This document shows, piece by piece, positions 26,009 through 33,021 of a stretch of DNA of 64,000 nt. The notes beneath the pieces were generated by a model that saw only the letters and a list, made by a program, of their open reading frames with translations, was not told the origin of the DNA and made no database searches. This stretch comes from Roseateles depolymerans (GTDB lineage: Bacteria; Pseudomonadota; Gammaproteobacteria; Burkholderiales; Burkholderiaceae_C). Every line of letters starts with the position of its first letter. The stretch's first letter is position 1. The stretch spans positions 62,001-126,000 of the forward strand of contig NZ_QUMT01000006.1 in NCBI RefSeq assembly GCF_003387155.1, written 5' to 3'. Position numbers and translations under genes: made by a program.

Positions 26009-27388
26009 TTACACGAAGGGCTGGCCCGCCAGCAGTTCCAGCCGTTGGCCGGCTTGTTGCAGACTCTGCTCGACCCGGCTGTCCGCCCAGGCGGCGATGG
26101 ACACGACGTCGAACAGGTCCGAGAGTTCCCGCATGGAAATGGCGGTTTCAGGCAGCTCGCCCTCTTCCAGCGCCTGGCGGACCATCTGCATCAACGATCC
26201 CTGCCCCTGACGCACACGGCGAATCAGTTCCTGGACGATGGCATCGGTGCGCTGGCGGCCCAGGCGCGGCGTGAGCAGCAGTTCCAGCCGCTCACTGCCG
26301 ACCAGCCCCAGCTGCGCATCCACATTGGCTCGCATCTTCGCGGTGCGTACATCCGGCGCGCCCATGGCGCGGCGCAAGGCGATCAGGGCGCCATGGGTGG
26401 CCCCCATCAGGCTGCTCCATTCCGCCAGTTCGGCGGGCCATTGCCCCAGGCCCCGCTCATGCGCCTGGTTCATGCAGCACATCAGCGCCGCTACCCGGTG
26501 GGGCGCCCGCAGCGTGGCGGCCAGCGCCTGCTGGGCGGCGATCGGGTTGTGCTTGTGCGGCAGGGCGATGCAACTGCCGCGGCCGTCGGTGGGCGCTTCC
26601 ACGATCTCATCGACTTCGGGCTGCGCCAGCAGCGCCAGGTCCTGGGCCAGCTTGCTCATGCTGCCGCAGAGCACGCCCAGTTCGGTGGCCAGGCGGATCC
26701 AGCGGTCCCGCTGGGTGTGCCAGCACATCTCCGAGACGGGCAGGCCAAGGTCTTCGGACAGCAGTCGGCTGACCGGGTCGGCATTCGTGCCCAGGCTCTC
26801 CAGCGTACCCACCGGGCCGCCGAGTTGCAGCCGCAGCGCTTCGCGTGCATGGCTGCGAAGCATCTCCGCGCTGCGCACCAGCGGCATCAGCCAGTTCATG
26901 ACCTTGTAGCGCAGGCTGATGACCTGCGCCGGTTGCATCAAGGTGCGGCCCAACATCGGCACCGCCTGGTGGCGGCGCGCCAGATCGAGCAACTGGCCAC
27001 ACAGGGCCTGCAGATCGTCATCCAGGATGCGCAGGGCCTGCCGGGTGCACAGCACCATGGCGGTGTCCACAATGTCCTGCGCGCAGGCATTGCGGTGCAC
27101 ATAGACGGAGGCCGCGGGATCAAACAGCGCCACGGTTTCGCGCAGGCGCTGCACCGTGGGCATGGCCAGGCTGCCAGCGGCCGGCGCGGCCGCCAGCAAG
27201 GACGGCACATCGTAGAGTTCGGCGCGGCACAGACTGCTGATGGCCTGAGCCGCCGAGGCCGGCATCAAGCCCGCCTTGCTCTGCGCGCGCACCAGCGCCG
27301 CTTCCACGTCCATCATGGACTGAACCACCGCTGCCGGTGAAAACACCGCCTCCATTGCAGGGGTGGATAAAAAAACCTCAAACAGCAT
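26009..27388 (-). CDS. Fumarase/aspartase-superfamily lyase, 3-carboxy-cis,cis-muconate cycloisomerase-like
   Basis: A 459-residue protein from the ATG at 27388. It has the all-helical superfamily fold, with VYVHRNACAQDIVDTAMVL early, LGRTLMQPAQ in the second conserved region and the signature loop GSCIALPHKHNPIAAQQ, which best matches PcaB among family members (others have GSSxMPxKxN). PcaB cycloisomerises carboxymuconate in the protocatechuate branch of the beta-ketoadipate pathway. No other pca gene is near, and the loop has Cys-Ile where Ser-x is usual, so a different substrate is possible. Confidence 0.75.
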   Translation of the reverse strand: MLFEVFLSTPAMEAVFSPAAVVQSMMDVEAALVRAQSKAGLMPASAAQAISSLCRAELYDVPSLLAAAPAAGSLAMPTVQRLRETVALFDPAASVYVHRNACAQDIVDTAMVLCTRQALRILDDDLQALCGQLLDLARRHQAVPMLGRTLMQPAQVISLRYKVMNWLMPLVRSAEMLRSHAREALRLQLGGPVGTLESLGTNADPVSRLLSEDLGLPVSEMCWHTQRDRWIRLATELGVLCGSMSKLAQDLALLAQPEVDEIVEAPTDGRGSCIALPHKHNPIAAQQALAATLRAPHRVAALMCCMNQAHERGLGQWPAELAEWSSLMGATHGALIALRRAMGAPDVRTAKMRANVDAQLGLVGSERLELLLTPRLGRQRTDAIVQELIRRVRQGQGSLMQMVRQALEEGELPETAISMRELSDLFDVVSIAAWADSRVEQSLQQAGQRLELLAGQPFV

Positions 27389-27656
27389 TTCCAATGACCT
27401 CTTGCGGGCCTGGCGATGCTATCGAGCTTGTTGGATTATTGCCCTCATGTAAACCCCGTCTCCCCCGGGAATCGGGTGAAGGTCGCACGACGGCGTGATT
27501 CGAATGAGGCAATCAATGGGAGCGGCCGCCGAATCGGGCCGCATCTCGATGGAGCCTGAATGCGGCCATTGCAAAGCACCGCATTCAAAGGTCAATCGTT
27601 TTACCTCGCACGAATCGCGGCATTCGCGATTCGTGGAGGTCATTTCATTCAGACGC
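27389..27656. other. Intergenic region between sapC and the PcaB-like gene
   Basis: 268 bp without a gene. It must contain the promoter of the PcaB-like gene (minus strand) and the end of the sapC transcript. The only strong structure is the stem-loop at 27603-27640, described separately. Confidence 0.4.
27603..27640 (-). terminator. Long perfect stem-loop downstream of sapC
   Basis: CACGAATCGCG (27609-27619) pairs perfectly with CGCGATTCGTG (27625-27635) around GCATT, and an outer ACCTC/GAGGT adds five more pairs with a single bulged G. It lies 17 bases beyond the sapC stop. No T run follows on the minus strand, so it may be an RNA-stabilising 3' structure rather than a classical terminator. 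Confidence 0.5.
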
Positions 27657-28397
27657 TCAGTTCTGCGCCTGATATTGCGTGGCCAGGCGGGACATGTGAC
27701 CCAGCGACAGGCGGTGCATGGTGATCAGCTCCAGCAGACCATTGCGGTGCAGTTCCACCACCTTGGCATCCGGCAGCTCAGCCAGGGCCTTTTCGTTGAT
27801 GGTCATGAAGCCGTCCACATCCAGCTTTTCGCCATTGGGCAGCGTGGCTTCGAAGCGCATGTCCTGCAGCAGGTTCAGGTCCTGCAGGATTTCGCAGGCC
27901 TGACGGGTGCGGTCGGCTTCGCGCTCGAACTCTTCGCAGAAGTTCTTGGCGTTGAGCAGCAGCTCGGAAGCTTCGCCCTTGTCATCGAACAGCGGGGCGC
28001 CAGCCGCCTCGCTCAGGCCGTCCCAGGCGCCGTCCACGCACAGCACCATGCTGTCGCCGTCGTCCATGCGGGCCATGGCGAAGGGGTAACGACGCACATA
28101 GGCGGGCAGGTAGCGGGCGGTCCACTGGTTGTCCTTGACGAACAGGTTGCTGCCCTGCTTCAGGCCGAACACGGCCAGCGGGGCGATGGCCTGACGCTGG
28201 CCTTCCGCCGCGGCACCCACGCGCACGAACACCACCGGGAATTCCTTGCAGGCGTCGGAGAACTCGGCCACGGCCAGGAACAACGAGTTCAGGCCCTGGA
28301 TGCGGTCCAGGGACGACTTGTCGGTGCTCAGCTTCAGCTTGGCATGCTGCGTGCGGTCCAGGGGGACCAGATTGCCATACATCGGGGGGTTGCTCAT
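27657..28397 (-). CDS. SapC-family protein
   Basis: A 246-residue protein of the SapC family, named from a gene in a Campylobacter S-layer locus. It begins MSNPPMYGNLVPLDRTQHAK and has the characteristic PVVFVRVG, APLAVFGLKQGSNLFV and ARYLPAYVRRYPFAMARM blocks, with a C-terminal MHRLSLGHMSRLATQY. There is no signal peptide or membrane segment. Biochemical function is not established for the family. Its start overlaps the stop of the CNNM gene by 4 bases, so the two are translated from one message. Confidence 0.85.
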   Translation of the reverse strand: MSNPPMYGNLVPLDRTQHAKLKLSTDKSSLDRIQGLNSLFLAVAEFSDACKEFPVVFVRVGAAAEGQRQAIAPLAVFGLKQGSNLFVKDNQWTARYLPAYVRRYPFAMARMDDGDSMVLCVDGAWDGLSEAAGAPLFDDKGEASELLLNAKNFCEEFEREADRTRQACEILQDLNLLQDMRFEATLPNGEKLDVDGFMTINEKALAELPDAKVVELHRNGLLELITMHRLSLGHMSRLATQYQAQN

Positions 28398-29695
28398 TCA
28401 CTCACTCCATCTTCGGCCAGTCTTGTCACCAGCACCTTGTCCACACGTTTGCCGTCGAGGTCGACCACCTCGAACCTCCACGCGTTCCACTCCACCACAT
28501 CGGCCGTGCGCGGCAACCGTCCCAGCAGCAGCATCACCATGCCGGCCAGGGTGTTGTAGCGCCCACGGTCCTCCTCGGGCAGTTCCTTGATGTCCAGGCG
28601 GTCCTTCAGTTCGGTGACGGGAATCAGGCCATCCATCAGCCAGCTTCCGTCCTCGCGCTGCACCGCCCAGGCGTCGTCCCCATCGGACGAATTGAATTCG
28701 CCGGCAATGGCTTCGAGCACGTCGCGCAGGGCCACCACGCCCTGCACTTCACCATACTCGTCCACCACGAACGCCAGCGGTGTCTCCGTGCCCCGCATGT
28801 GGGCCAGCAGTTCCATGCCCGACAGCGTTTCCGGCACGAACACCGGGGCGTCCAGGCCCTCGGACAGGTCCATCGATTCGCCGGCCAGTTGACGGGCCAG
28901 CAGGTTCTGGGCGCTCACCACGCCCAGCACATCATGCAGGCCGCCGCGGCAGACCGGATAACGGCTGAAACCATGGGCCCGCAGGATGGGCAGGATCTGC
29001 TCCGGGCGATCGGTCACATCCAGCCAGGCGATTTCAGCGCGGGGAATCATCATCGAGCCGATCTGGCGCTCATCCAGCCGGAACACGTTGCGCACCATCT
29101 GGTGCTCGTGTTCCTCGATGACGCCGGCATCACGGCCTTCTTCCAGGCTGGCGGCGATCTCTTCTTCGGTCACCGACCGATTGGCGCGGCCGGACAGGCC
29201 CAGCAGCTTCAGTGCGAATTCGGTGCAAAAGCTCAGCAGCTTGACGAAGGGGCGCGCCACCAGGGAGATGATTTCCATCGGCGGCGCCACCAGCCGGGCG
29301 ACGGTTTCCGGGAACATCTGGCCCAGGCGCTTGGGCACCAGTTCACCAAAGATGATGGTCAGGAAGGTCAGTACCACCACGACCAGGGCGGTGGCGGTGA
29401 TGTCGGCGACTTTCTCGCTCAAGGGGAAGTTCGCGCGCAGCACCTCGGCCAGCGGGCCGGAGAACGCGGCTTCGCCCACGATGCCGTTCAGCACCCCGAT
29501 GGAGGTGATGCCGATCTGCACGGTGGAGAGGAACTTGGTGGGATTTTCATGCAGGTCCATGGCGGCTTGAGCGCCGGACTCGCCGCTTTCCACCATCACC
29601 TGCAGACGCGCCTTGCGGGCGGCCGTCAGGGCCATCTCCGACATGGCGAACAAACCGTTGATAAAAATCAGGAAGAGAACTAGGGCAGTATCCAT
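28394..29695 (-). CDS. CNNM/CorC-type hemolysin-family membrane protein
   Basis: A 433-residue inner-membrane protein from the ATG at 29695. An N-terminal DUF21 region with four hydrophobic segments (MDTALVLFLIFINGLFAMSE; ALVVVVLTFLTIIFGELVPK) is followed by a CBS pair (about 205-325, MMIPRAEIAWLDV and PVFVPETLSGMELLAHM) and a C-terminal CorC/HlyC domain (LDIKELPEEDRGRYNTLAG). Relatives take part in Mg2+/Co2+ homeostasis; true haemolysin activity is doubtful. The open frame continues upstream to 31036, but that part has poor codon use and crosses apaH and tRNA-Ser, so it is not coding. Coupled to sapC. Confidence 0.9.
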   Translation of the reverse strand: MDTALVLFLIFINGLFAMSEMALTAARKARLQVMVESGESGAQAAMDLHENPTKFLSTVQIGITSIGVLNGIVGEAAFSGPLAEVLRANFPLSEKVADITATALVVVVLTFLTIIFGELVPKRLGQMFPETVARLVAPPMEIISLVARPFVKLLSFCTEFALKLLGLSGRANRSVTEEEIAASLEEGRDAGVIEEHEHQMVRNVFRLDERQIGSMMIPRAEIAWLDVTDRPEQILPILRAHGFSRYPVCRGGLHDVLGVVSAQNLLARQLAGESMDLSEGLDAPVFVPETLSGMELLAHMRGTETPLAFVVDEYGEVQGVVALRDVLEAIAGEFNSSDGDDAWAVQREDGSWLMDGLIPVTELKDRLDIKELPEEDRGRYNTLAGMVMLLLGRLPRTADVVEWNAWRFEVVDLDGKRVDKVLVTRLAEDGVSE

Positions 29696-29794
29696 TGATA
29701 GCGCGGACTCGGTACAAACCCTGAGTCGCGCCCAAAACACAAGGCCCACAAGGGTAGCAGACCCGTATGACGGCCGACACCGCAAAATCCCGCT

Positions 29795-30625
29795 ATGCAT
29801 TACCTCATTGGCGATCTTCAGGGCTGCTGCGATGCGCTGGCCCGTCTGCTGGAGAAGATTGATTTCTCCCCGTCTCGGGACCGTCTCTACCTGCTGGGCG
29901 ACCTGGTGAACCGGGGCCCGGATTCCCTCACCACGCTGCGCCGACTGCAGTCGCTGGGCGATTCCGCGCAGTGCCTGCTGGGCAACCACGACCTGCATCT
30001 GCTGGCCACTGCCGCAGGGGTGCGCGCCCCGCACAAGAGTGACACGCTGGATGCCATTCTTCAGGCGCCGGACCGCGAAGCCTTGCTGGCCTGGATGCGT
30101 CAGCAGCGTCTGGCCATTCATGCGCAAGGCTGGCTGATGGTGCATGCCGGCGTGGTGCCGCAGTGGGATGCGGCGCAGACGGTGGCGCTGGCCGACGAGG
30201 TGCATACGCTGCTGCGAGGGCCTGAGCTGGCGGAGTTCCTGCCGCAGATGTATGGCAATGAGCCGGACCGGTGGACCGACGGGCTGACCGGGGTGGCGCG
30301 GCTGCGCTTCATCATCAACGTGCTGACCCGTATCCGCTTCTGCAATGCCAAGGGCAAGCTGGACTTCAAGACGAAGGAAGGACTGGGCACTGCACCGGAG
30401 GGCTACATGCCGTGGTTCGACGTGCCGGGTCGCCGCACGGCGGGTCAGCCGATGGCGTTTGGGCACTGGTCCACGCTGGGGCTGGTGCAGCGGGACGACC
30501 TGCTGGCGCTGGACACCGGCTGCGTGTGGGGCGGACAGCTCACCGCGGCGCGGGTGGCGGACGGGAAGACGCTGGAGATCATCCAGGTGGCCTGCGCGCA
30601 GGCGAAAAAGCCAGGGGCGGATTGA
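29795..30625 (+). CDS. apaH: Symmetrical bis(5'-nucleosyl)-tetraphosphatase
   Basis: A 276-residue calcineurin-like phosphoesterase that cleaves Ap4A into two ADP, and may remove Np4 caps from RNA. Metal-binding motifs are complete: GDLQGCCDAL, GDLVNRGPDS, LLGNHDLHLL, MVHAGVVPQWD and FGHWSTLGL. Length matches E. coli ApaH. It is divergent from the CNNM-sapC operon; the intergenic region is 99 bp. Confidence 0.95.
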   Translation: MHYLIGDLQGCCDALARLLEKIDFSPSRDRLYLLGDLVNRGPDSLTTLRRLQSLGDSAQCLLGNHDLHLLATAAGVRAPHKSDTLDAILQAPDREALLAWMRQQRLAIHAQGWLMVHAGVVPQWDAAQTVALADEVHTLLRGPELAEFLPQMYGNEPDRWTDGLTGVARLRFIINVLTRIRFCNAKGKLDFKTKEGLGTAPEGYMPWFDVPGRRTAGQPMAFGHWSTLGLVQRDDLLALDTGCVWGGQLTAARVADGKTLEIIQVACAQAKKPGAD

Positions 30626-30666
30626 CGCCTTGAGGGGGCGCGGTGCTGGCCGCACTGTATTGCCCC

Positions 30667-30672
30667 TACAAT
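30667..30672 (+). promoter_or_regulatory. -10 element of the tRNA-Ser promoter
   Basis: TACAAT lies 20 bases before the tRNA 5' end. A good -35 is not obvious (TGCTGG at 30644-30649 is the best fit with 17-base spacing). Confidence 0.45.
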
Positions 30673-30692
30673 GCGCGCCTGCACCATTCGCT

Positions 30693-30782
30693 GGAGACGT
30701 GGCCGAGTGGTTTAAGGCAGCGGTCTTGAAAACCGCCGAGGGCTTATCCCCTCCGTGAGTTCGAATCTCACCGTCTCCGCCA
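30693..30782 (+). tRNA. tRNA-Ser (anticodon TGA)
   Basis: A 90-nt class II tRNA with encoded CCA. Acceptor GGAGACG pairs with CGTCTCC, the anticodon arm contains GGTCTTGAAAACC (anticodon TGA, reading UCA), a long variable arm follows, and the T loop is GTTCGAATC. The discriminator base is G, as expected for serine. Confidence 0.95.
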
Positions 30783-30907
30783 GTTGCTGGATGACCGAAC
30801 CTGATCGGGCCCAGCCGGGGACATAGCGGAATCGGTCGCGCGTGCGGCCTCGAGGAATCCGCGTGCACCCGTTCCCCACACCCTCGTCCCCCCTTGAGAT
30901 CCACGCG
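30772..30907 (+). repeat. Duplicated flank, copy 1 (tRNA-Ser 3' end plus leader of paralog 1)
   Basis: From the tRNA-Ser acceptor strand CGTCTCCGCCA onward, about 135 bases match the segment at 32889-33021 with scattered substitutions. The best-conserved block is GTGCGGCCTCGAGGAATCC, and both copies run into an ATGGCGTCGGCC start. This is the leader of the first winged-helix paralog. Confidence 0.8.
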
Positions 30908-32077
30908 ATGGCGTCGGCCGAGGCGGCGCTCGAACCTGTGCAGCGTTCGCCCTTCGCCTCGCCCGTCGTGACTCGAGAAGCGGATCTGAGCCCGGCCACG
31001 TGCCTGGCGCTTGCGAATCAACTCCGGGACCCGCATCGGCGCTTTGCCCCCGGGGACACCCTGACCCTGTTGACGCTGATGCGAGAAGCCGCATCGTCAA
31101 GGCCGCCCGCCATCCCCTGGCCGTGGGTGGTCTGGTGCGAACCGGGCCAGACCGTCCAGCCACATGACGCGCAGGGCGGCGGGCACTGCGTGCTGGTGGC
31201 ACCTGTCAGCAGCAACAGCGGATGGGAACTGCATTCCGCCCTCATTGCTGACCCCGGCACCGGCCCCCTCTCACTGCCTGCACACGTGCCGCAATTCAAC
31301 CAATATCGCTGCCGCTCGTACGACATCTTCGACGTGATCATGCAGACCTTGCATCACGCGGACCGGCATCGGCAAGGAAGCAGCGACCGCCAACTGGCAG
31401 CCCTCGAATCGCCTCCCGGTCTGCCCTTGCGGCGAGCATTGGCGCAGTGGTTGGAGACGCGCCCGCTGCTCCGACGGCCCCTGCCTGGTCAGCAGCCAAC
31501 CGCGATGTCGCCCCGCACACCTGCGGCCCATGACGCGGCTCATGGAAGTGGCGCCTCCGCAAGCGCCTCTCCGCGGCGGGTGTCGCCGTCACCGCCTTCT
31601 TCGACTTCTTCGACTTCTTCGACTTCTTCGACTTCTTCGGCGTCTTCGACTTCTTCGAATTCACCGCCGTCCCCCAGCCCATCCATTCCGACAGACGCTC
31701 GGAGCGGACCGCCAACGCCCTCTCAGCAGCACGTGCAAGGTCAGCGTGCCCAGACCACGGGGGTCCCGCCGCCTCTTCAGTTCAACGGCATGACCATTCA
31801 CCTCGTCAAGAATGAAGTCCTGGTCGGGACGCGCCCACTCAACCTATCCCTGACTCATTACAGAATTTTGCTGTATCTGGCACAAAACGCGGGGCGGGTG
31901 GTGACTGGCGAAGCGCTGAAAGACATGTTGATACGCTTCCGTCCGAAGCTGGGCCCGCGCTCGGTGCACCAGCACGTCTCGCGAATGCGCGCAAGGCTGC
32001 ACGAAGCGGATCCGAACCACCGCTGGATCGAAACCATTTGGGGCTCGGGTTACATGTTCGTAGACCGCGAAACTTAA
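30908..32077 (+). CDS. Receiver-less winged-helix regulator, paralog 1
   Basis: A 389-residue protein from the ATG at 30908. Residues about 1-190 form an unrecognised domain with LTLMREAASS, WPWVVWCEPGQ, GGHCVLVAP, SGWELHSAL and CRSYDIFDVIMQTL. A low-complexity linker follows (Ser/Thr/Pro, encoded partly by a 9-bp tandem repeat). The C-terminal 100 residues are an OmpR/PhoB-type winged helix (FNGMTIHLVKNEVLVGTRPL ... WIETIWGSGYMFVDRE). There is no phospho-acceptor receiver, no membrane helix and no signal peptide. It begins 126 bases after tRNA-Ser and is a paralog of the gene at 33022. The C-terminal domain probably binds DNA; what the N-terminal domain senses is unknown. Confidence 0.85.
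   Translation: MASAEAALEPVQRSPFASPVVTREADLSPATCLALANQLRDPHRRFAPGDTLTLLTLMREAASSRPPAIPWPWVVWCEPGQTVQPHDAQGGGHCVLVAPVSSNSGWELHSALIADPGTGPLSLPAHVPQFNQYRCRSYDIFDVIMQTLHHADRHRQGSSDRQLAALESPPGLPLRRALAQWLETRPLLRRPLPGQQPTAMSPRTPAAHDAAHGSGASASASPRRVSPSPPSSTSSTSSTSSTSSASSTSSNSPPSPSPSIPTDARSGPPTPSQQHVQGQRAQTTGVPPPLQFNGMTIHLVKNEVLVGTRPLNLSLTHYRILLYLAQNAGRVVTGEALKDMLIRFRPKLGPRSVHQHVSRMRARLHEADPNHRWIETIWGSGYMFVDRET
31597..31659 (+). repeat. 9-bp tandem repeat inside paralog 1
   Basis: Seven TTCTTCGAC-type units: four exact, then TTCTTCGGC, GTCTTCGAC and TTCTTCGAA. Each unit encodes Ser-Ser-Thr or a near variant, so changes in copy number keep the reading frame and alter only linker length. Confidence 0.9.
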
Positions 32078-32601
32078 GGAGTGCGCGACCGGCCCAATGG
32101 CAGACGCACCTCACTGAAGCGGATGTAGTCCAGCTTCCCTTGGGCCTCCAGTCGTCCCGCCTCAACGAGTGCTTTCACCCGCGTGGCGAAGAACCCCAAG
32201 GGCACGTCCCCCAAATCGTCCGTACGCTGGCTGAGCGCGCCACCGACGATACGGGCCACCTTCCGAAAATGAGGCCCGCAGCCAGCAAGCAGGACATCAT
32301 CGATCGCGGCGACCTGCGTCGGGGACAGCTGCGCGGCGAATCGTTCTTCCTCGTCGTCCAAATCCGTGTCCGGCGGCCCGTCGGGGCGATCCGGGTTGAG
32401 GTCCGGATGCTGTATGACCAAGGGCCCTTTCAGCGTGGAAAGAATTTCAATGACCACGTTGGAGTGCGCTCGGATGTAGTCTGCCCGCTCGGGGCTATCA
32501 GGCAACGTCCAGAGGACCGACTCTGCTTCCGCCAGCGCGTTGAGTGCGCGGTCATAGGCCTCGCAGAGGGTCCCTGCGGTCGGTCGGTCGAACTCCATCA
32601 T
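32074..32601 (-). CDS. DUF3658-like hypothetical protein
   Basis: A 175-residue soluble protein. The first half is helical (LCEAYDRALNALAEAESVLW); an acidic linker (DTDLDDEEER) leads to a C-terminal domain with AAIDDVLLAGCGPHFRKVARIVGGAL, LGFFATRVKALVEAGRLEAQG and LDYIRFSEVRLPLG. That last block resembles DUF3658 as I recall it. It lies between the two winged-helix paralogs in the opposite direction and its stop overlaps the stop of paralog 1 by 4 bases. No function is assigned. Confidence 0.7.
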   Translation of the reverse strand: MMEFDRPTAGTLCEAYDRALNALAEAESVLWTLPDSPERADYIRAHSNVVIEILSTLKGPLVIQHPDLNPDRPDGPPDTDLDDEEERFAAQLSPTQVAAIDDVLLAGCGPHFRKVARIVGGALSQRTDDLGDVPLGFFATRVKALVEAGRLEAQGKLDYIRFSEVRLPLGRSRTP

Positions 32602-32721
32602 TCCCTCGCCTCGGTGTCAGTGAAGAGGCCGATGATGGCACGTCGCCTGGCGTGTTCCGTCCTCCAACCACGCGGCAATCGCTTGTCCATCCAGCGAGCC
32701 GGTCGCAGCGGCCCGCGGCCG

Positions 32722-32768
32722 CCTCCTCCTACAATCCGCGCCGCTTGTGGTCTTCGTCCCGGAGGCTG
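32722..32768. repeat. 47-bp repeat, copy A (partner at 38257-38303)
   Basis: Forty-six of 47 bases match the segment just upstream of the isomerase gene at 38329, including CTCCTACAATCCGCGCCG (with a TACAAT -10-like hexamer) and TCTTCGTCCCGGAGGCTG. Here it abuts the IstB remnant directly. Confidence 0.85.
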
Positions 32769-32848
32769 AGCCGGTAGTTGTCGCCGCGAATGGTGATGAC
32801 ATGGCTGTGGTGTAGGAGCCGGTCGAGGATGGCCGTGGCGACCACTTG
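32768..32848 (-). pseudogene. IS21-family IstB remnant (C-terminal end)
   Basis: In one minus-strand frame the bases encode VVATAILDRLLHHSHVITI followed by RGDNYRL, the C-terminal stretch of IS21-type IstB helper ATPases. Nothing of the ATPase Walker region, of IstA or of the outer inverted repeats remains. After YRL the frame runs into copy A of the 47-bp repeat and stops shortly. It is the scar of a lost IS21-like element. Confidence 0.75.
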
Positions 32849-32870
32849 ATTCACTCGATGCTATGGGACG

Positions 32871-32899
32871 GTGAGTCTTCTTCTCCAGCGTCTCCGCCA
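32871..32899 (+). other. Degenerate tRNA-Ser 3' fragment
   Basis: GTGAG, a scrambled T-loop of about 13 bases, then CGTCTCCGCCA reproduces the last part of tRNA-Ser (T-stem 5' strand, acceptor 3' strand, discriminator G and CCA), spaced as in the intact gene at 30693-30782. It marks the left end of the second duplicated unit. Confidence 0.65.
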
Positions 32900-33021
32900 G
32901 GTGGCTGGATGACCGAACCTGCTCGGGTCCAGTCGGGACATAGCGGTTCGGGTCGCACGTGCGGCCTCGAGGAATCCGCGTGCACCTGCTCCCGACACAC
33001 TCCTCCCTTGAGATCAACCCG
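32889..33021 (+). repeat. Duplicated flank, copy 2 (leader of paralog 2)
   Basis: Matches 30772-30907 from CGTCTCCGCCA through GTGCGGCCTCGAGGAATCC to the ATGGCGTCGGCC start of paralog 2, with scattered substitutions and a few small indels. The conservation of non-coding sequence suggests a shared promoter or leader element as well as recent duplication. Confidence 0.8.

Noticed and set aside
26009..27388. purB (adenylosuccinate lyase)
   Set aside because: The signature loop GSCIALPHKHNP and overall pattern fit the PcaB branch better than PurB, whose signature is of the SSxMPHKxNP type with a purine-specific C-terminus.
30842..30907. Upstream in-frame extensions of both winged-helix paralogs (RPRGIRVH...)
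   Set aside because: No ATG or ribosome site supports them; both copies share an ATG within ATGGCGTCGGCC, which is the more likely start, although the conserved leader keeps the possibility of an earlier start open.
29696..31036. An N-terminal extension of the CNNM protein by over 400 codons
   Set aside because: It would run through apaH and tRNA-Ser on the opposite strand; the ATG at 29695 starts at the first membrane helix expected for the family.
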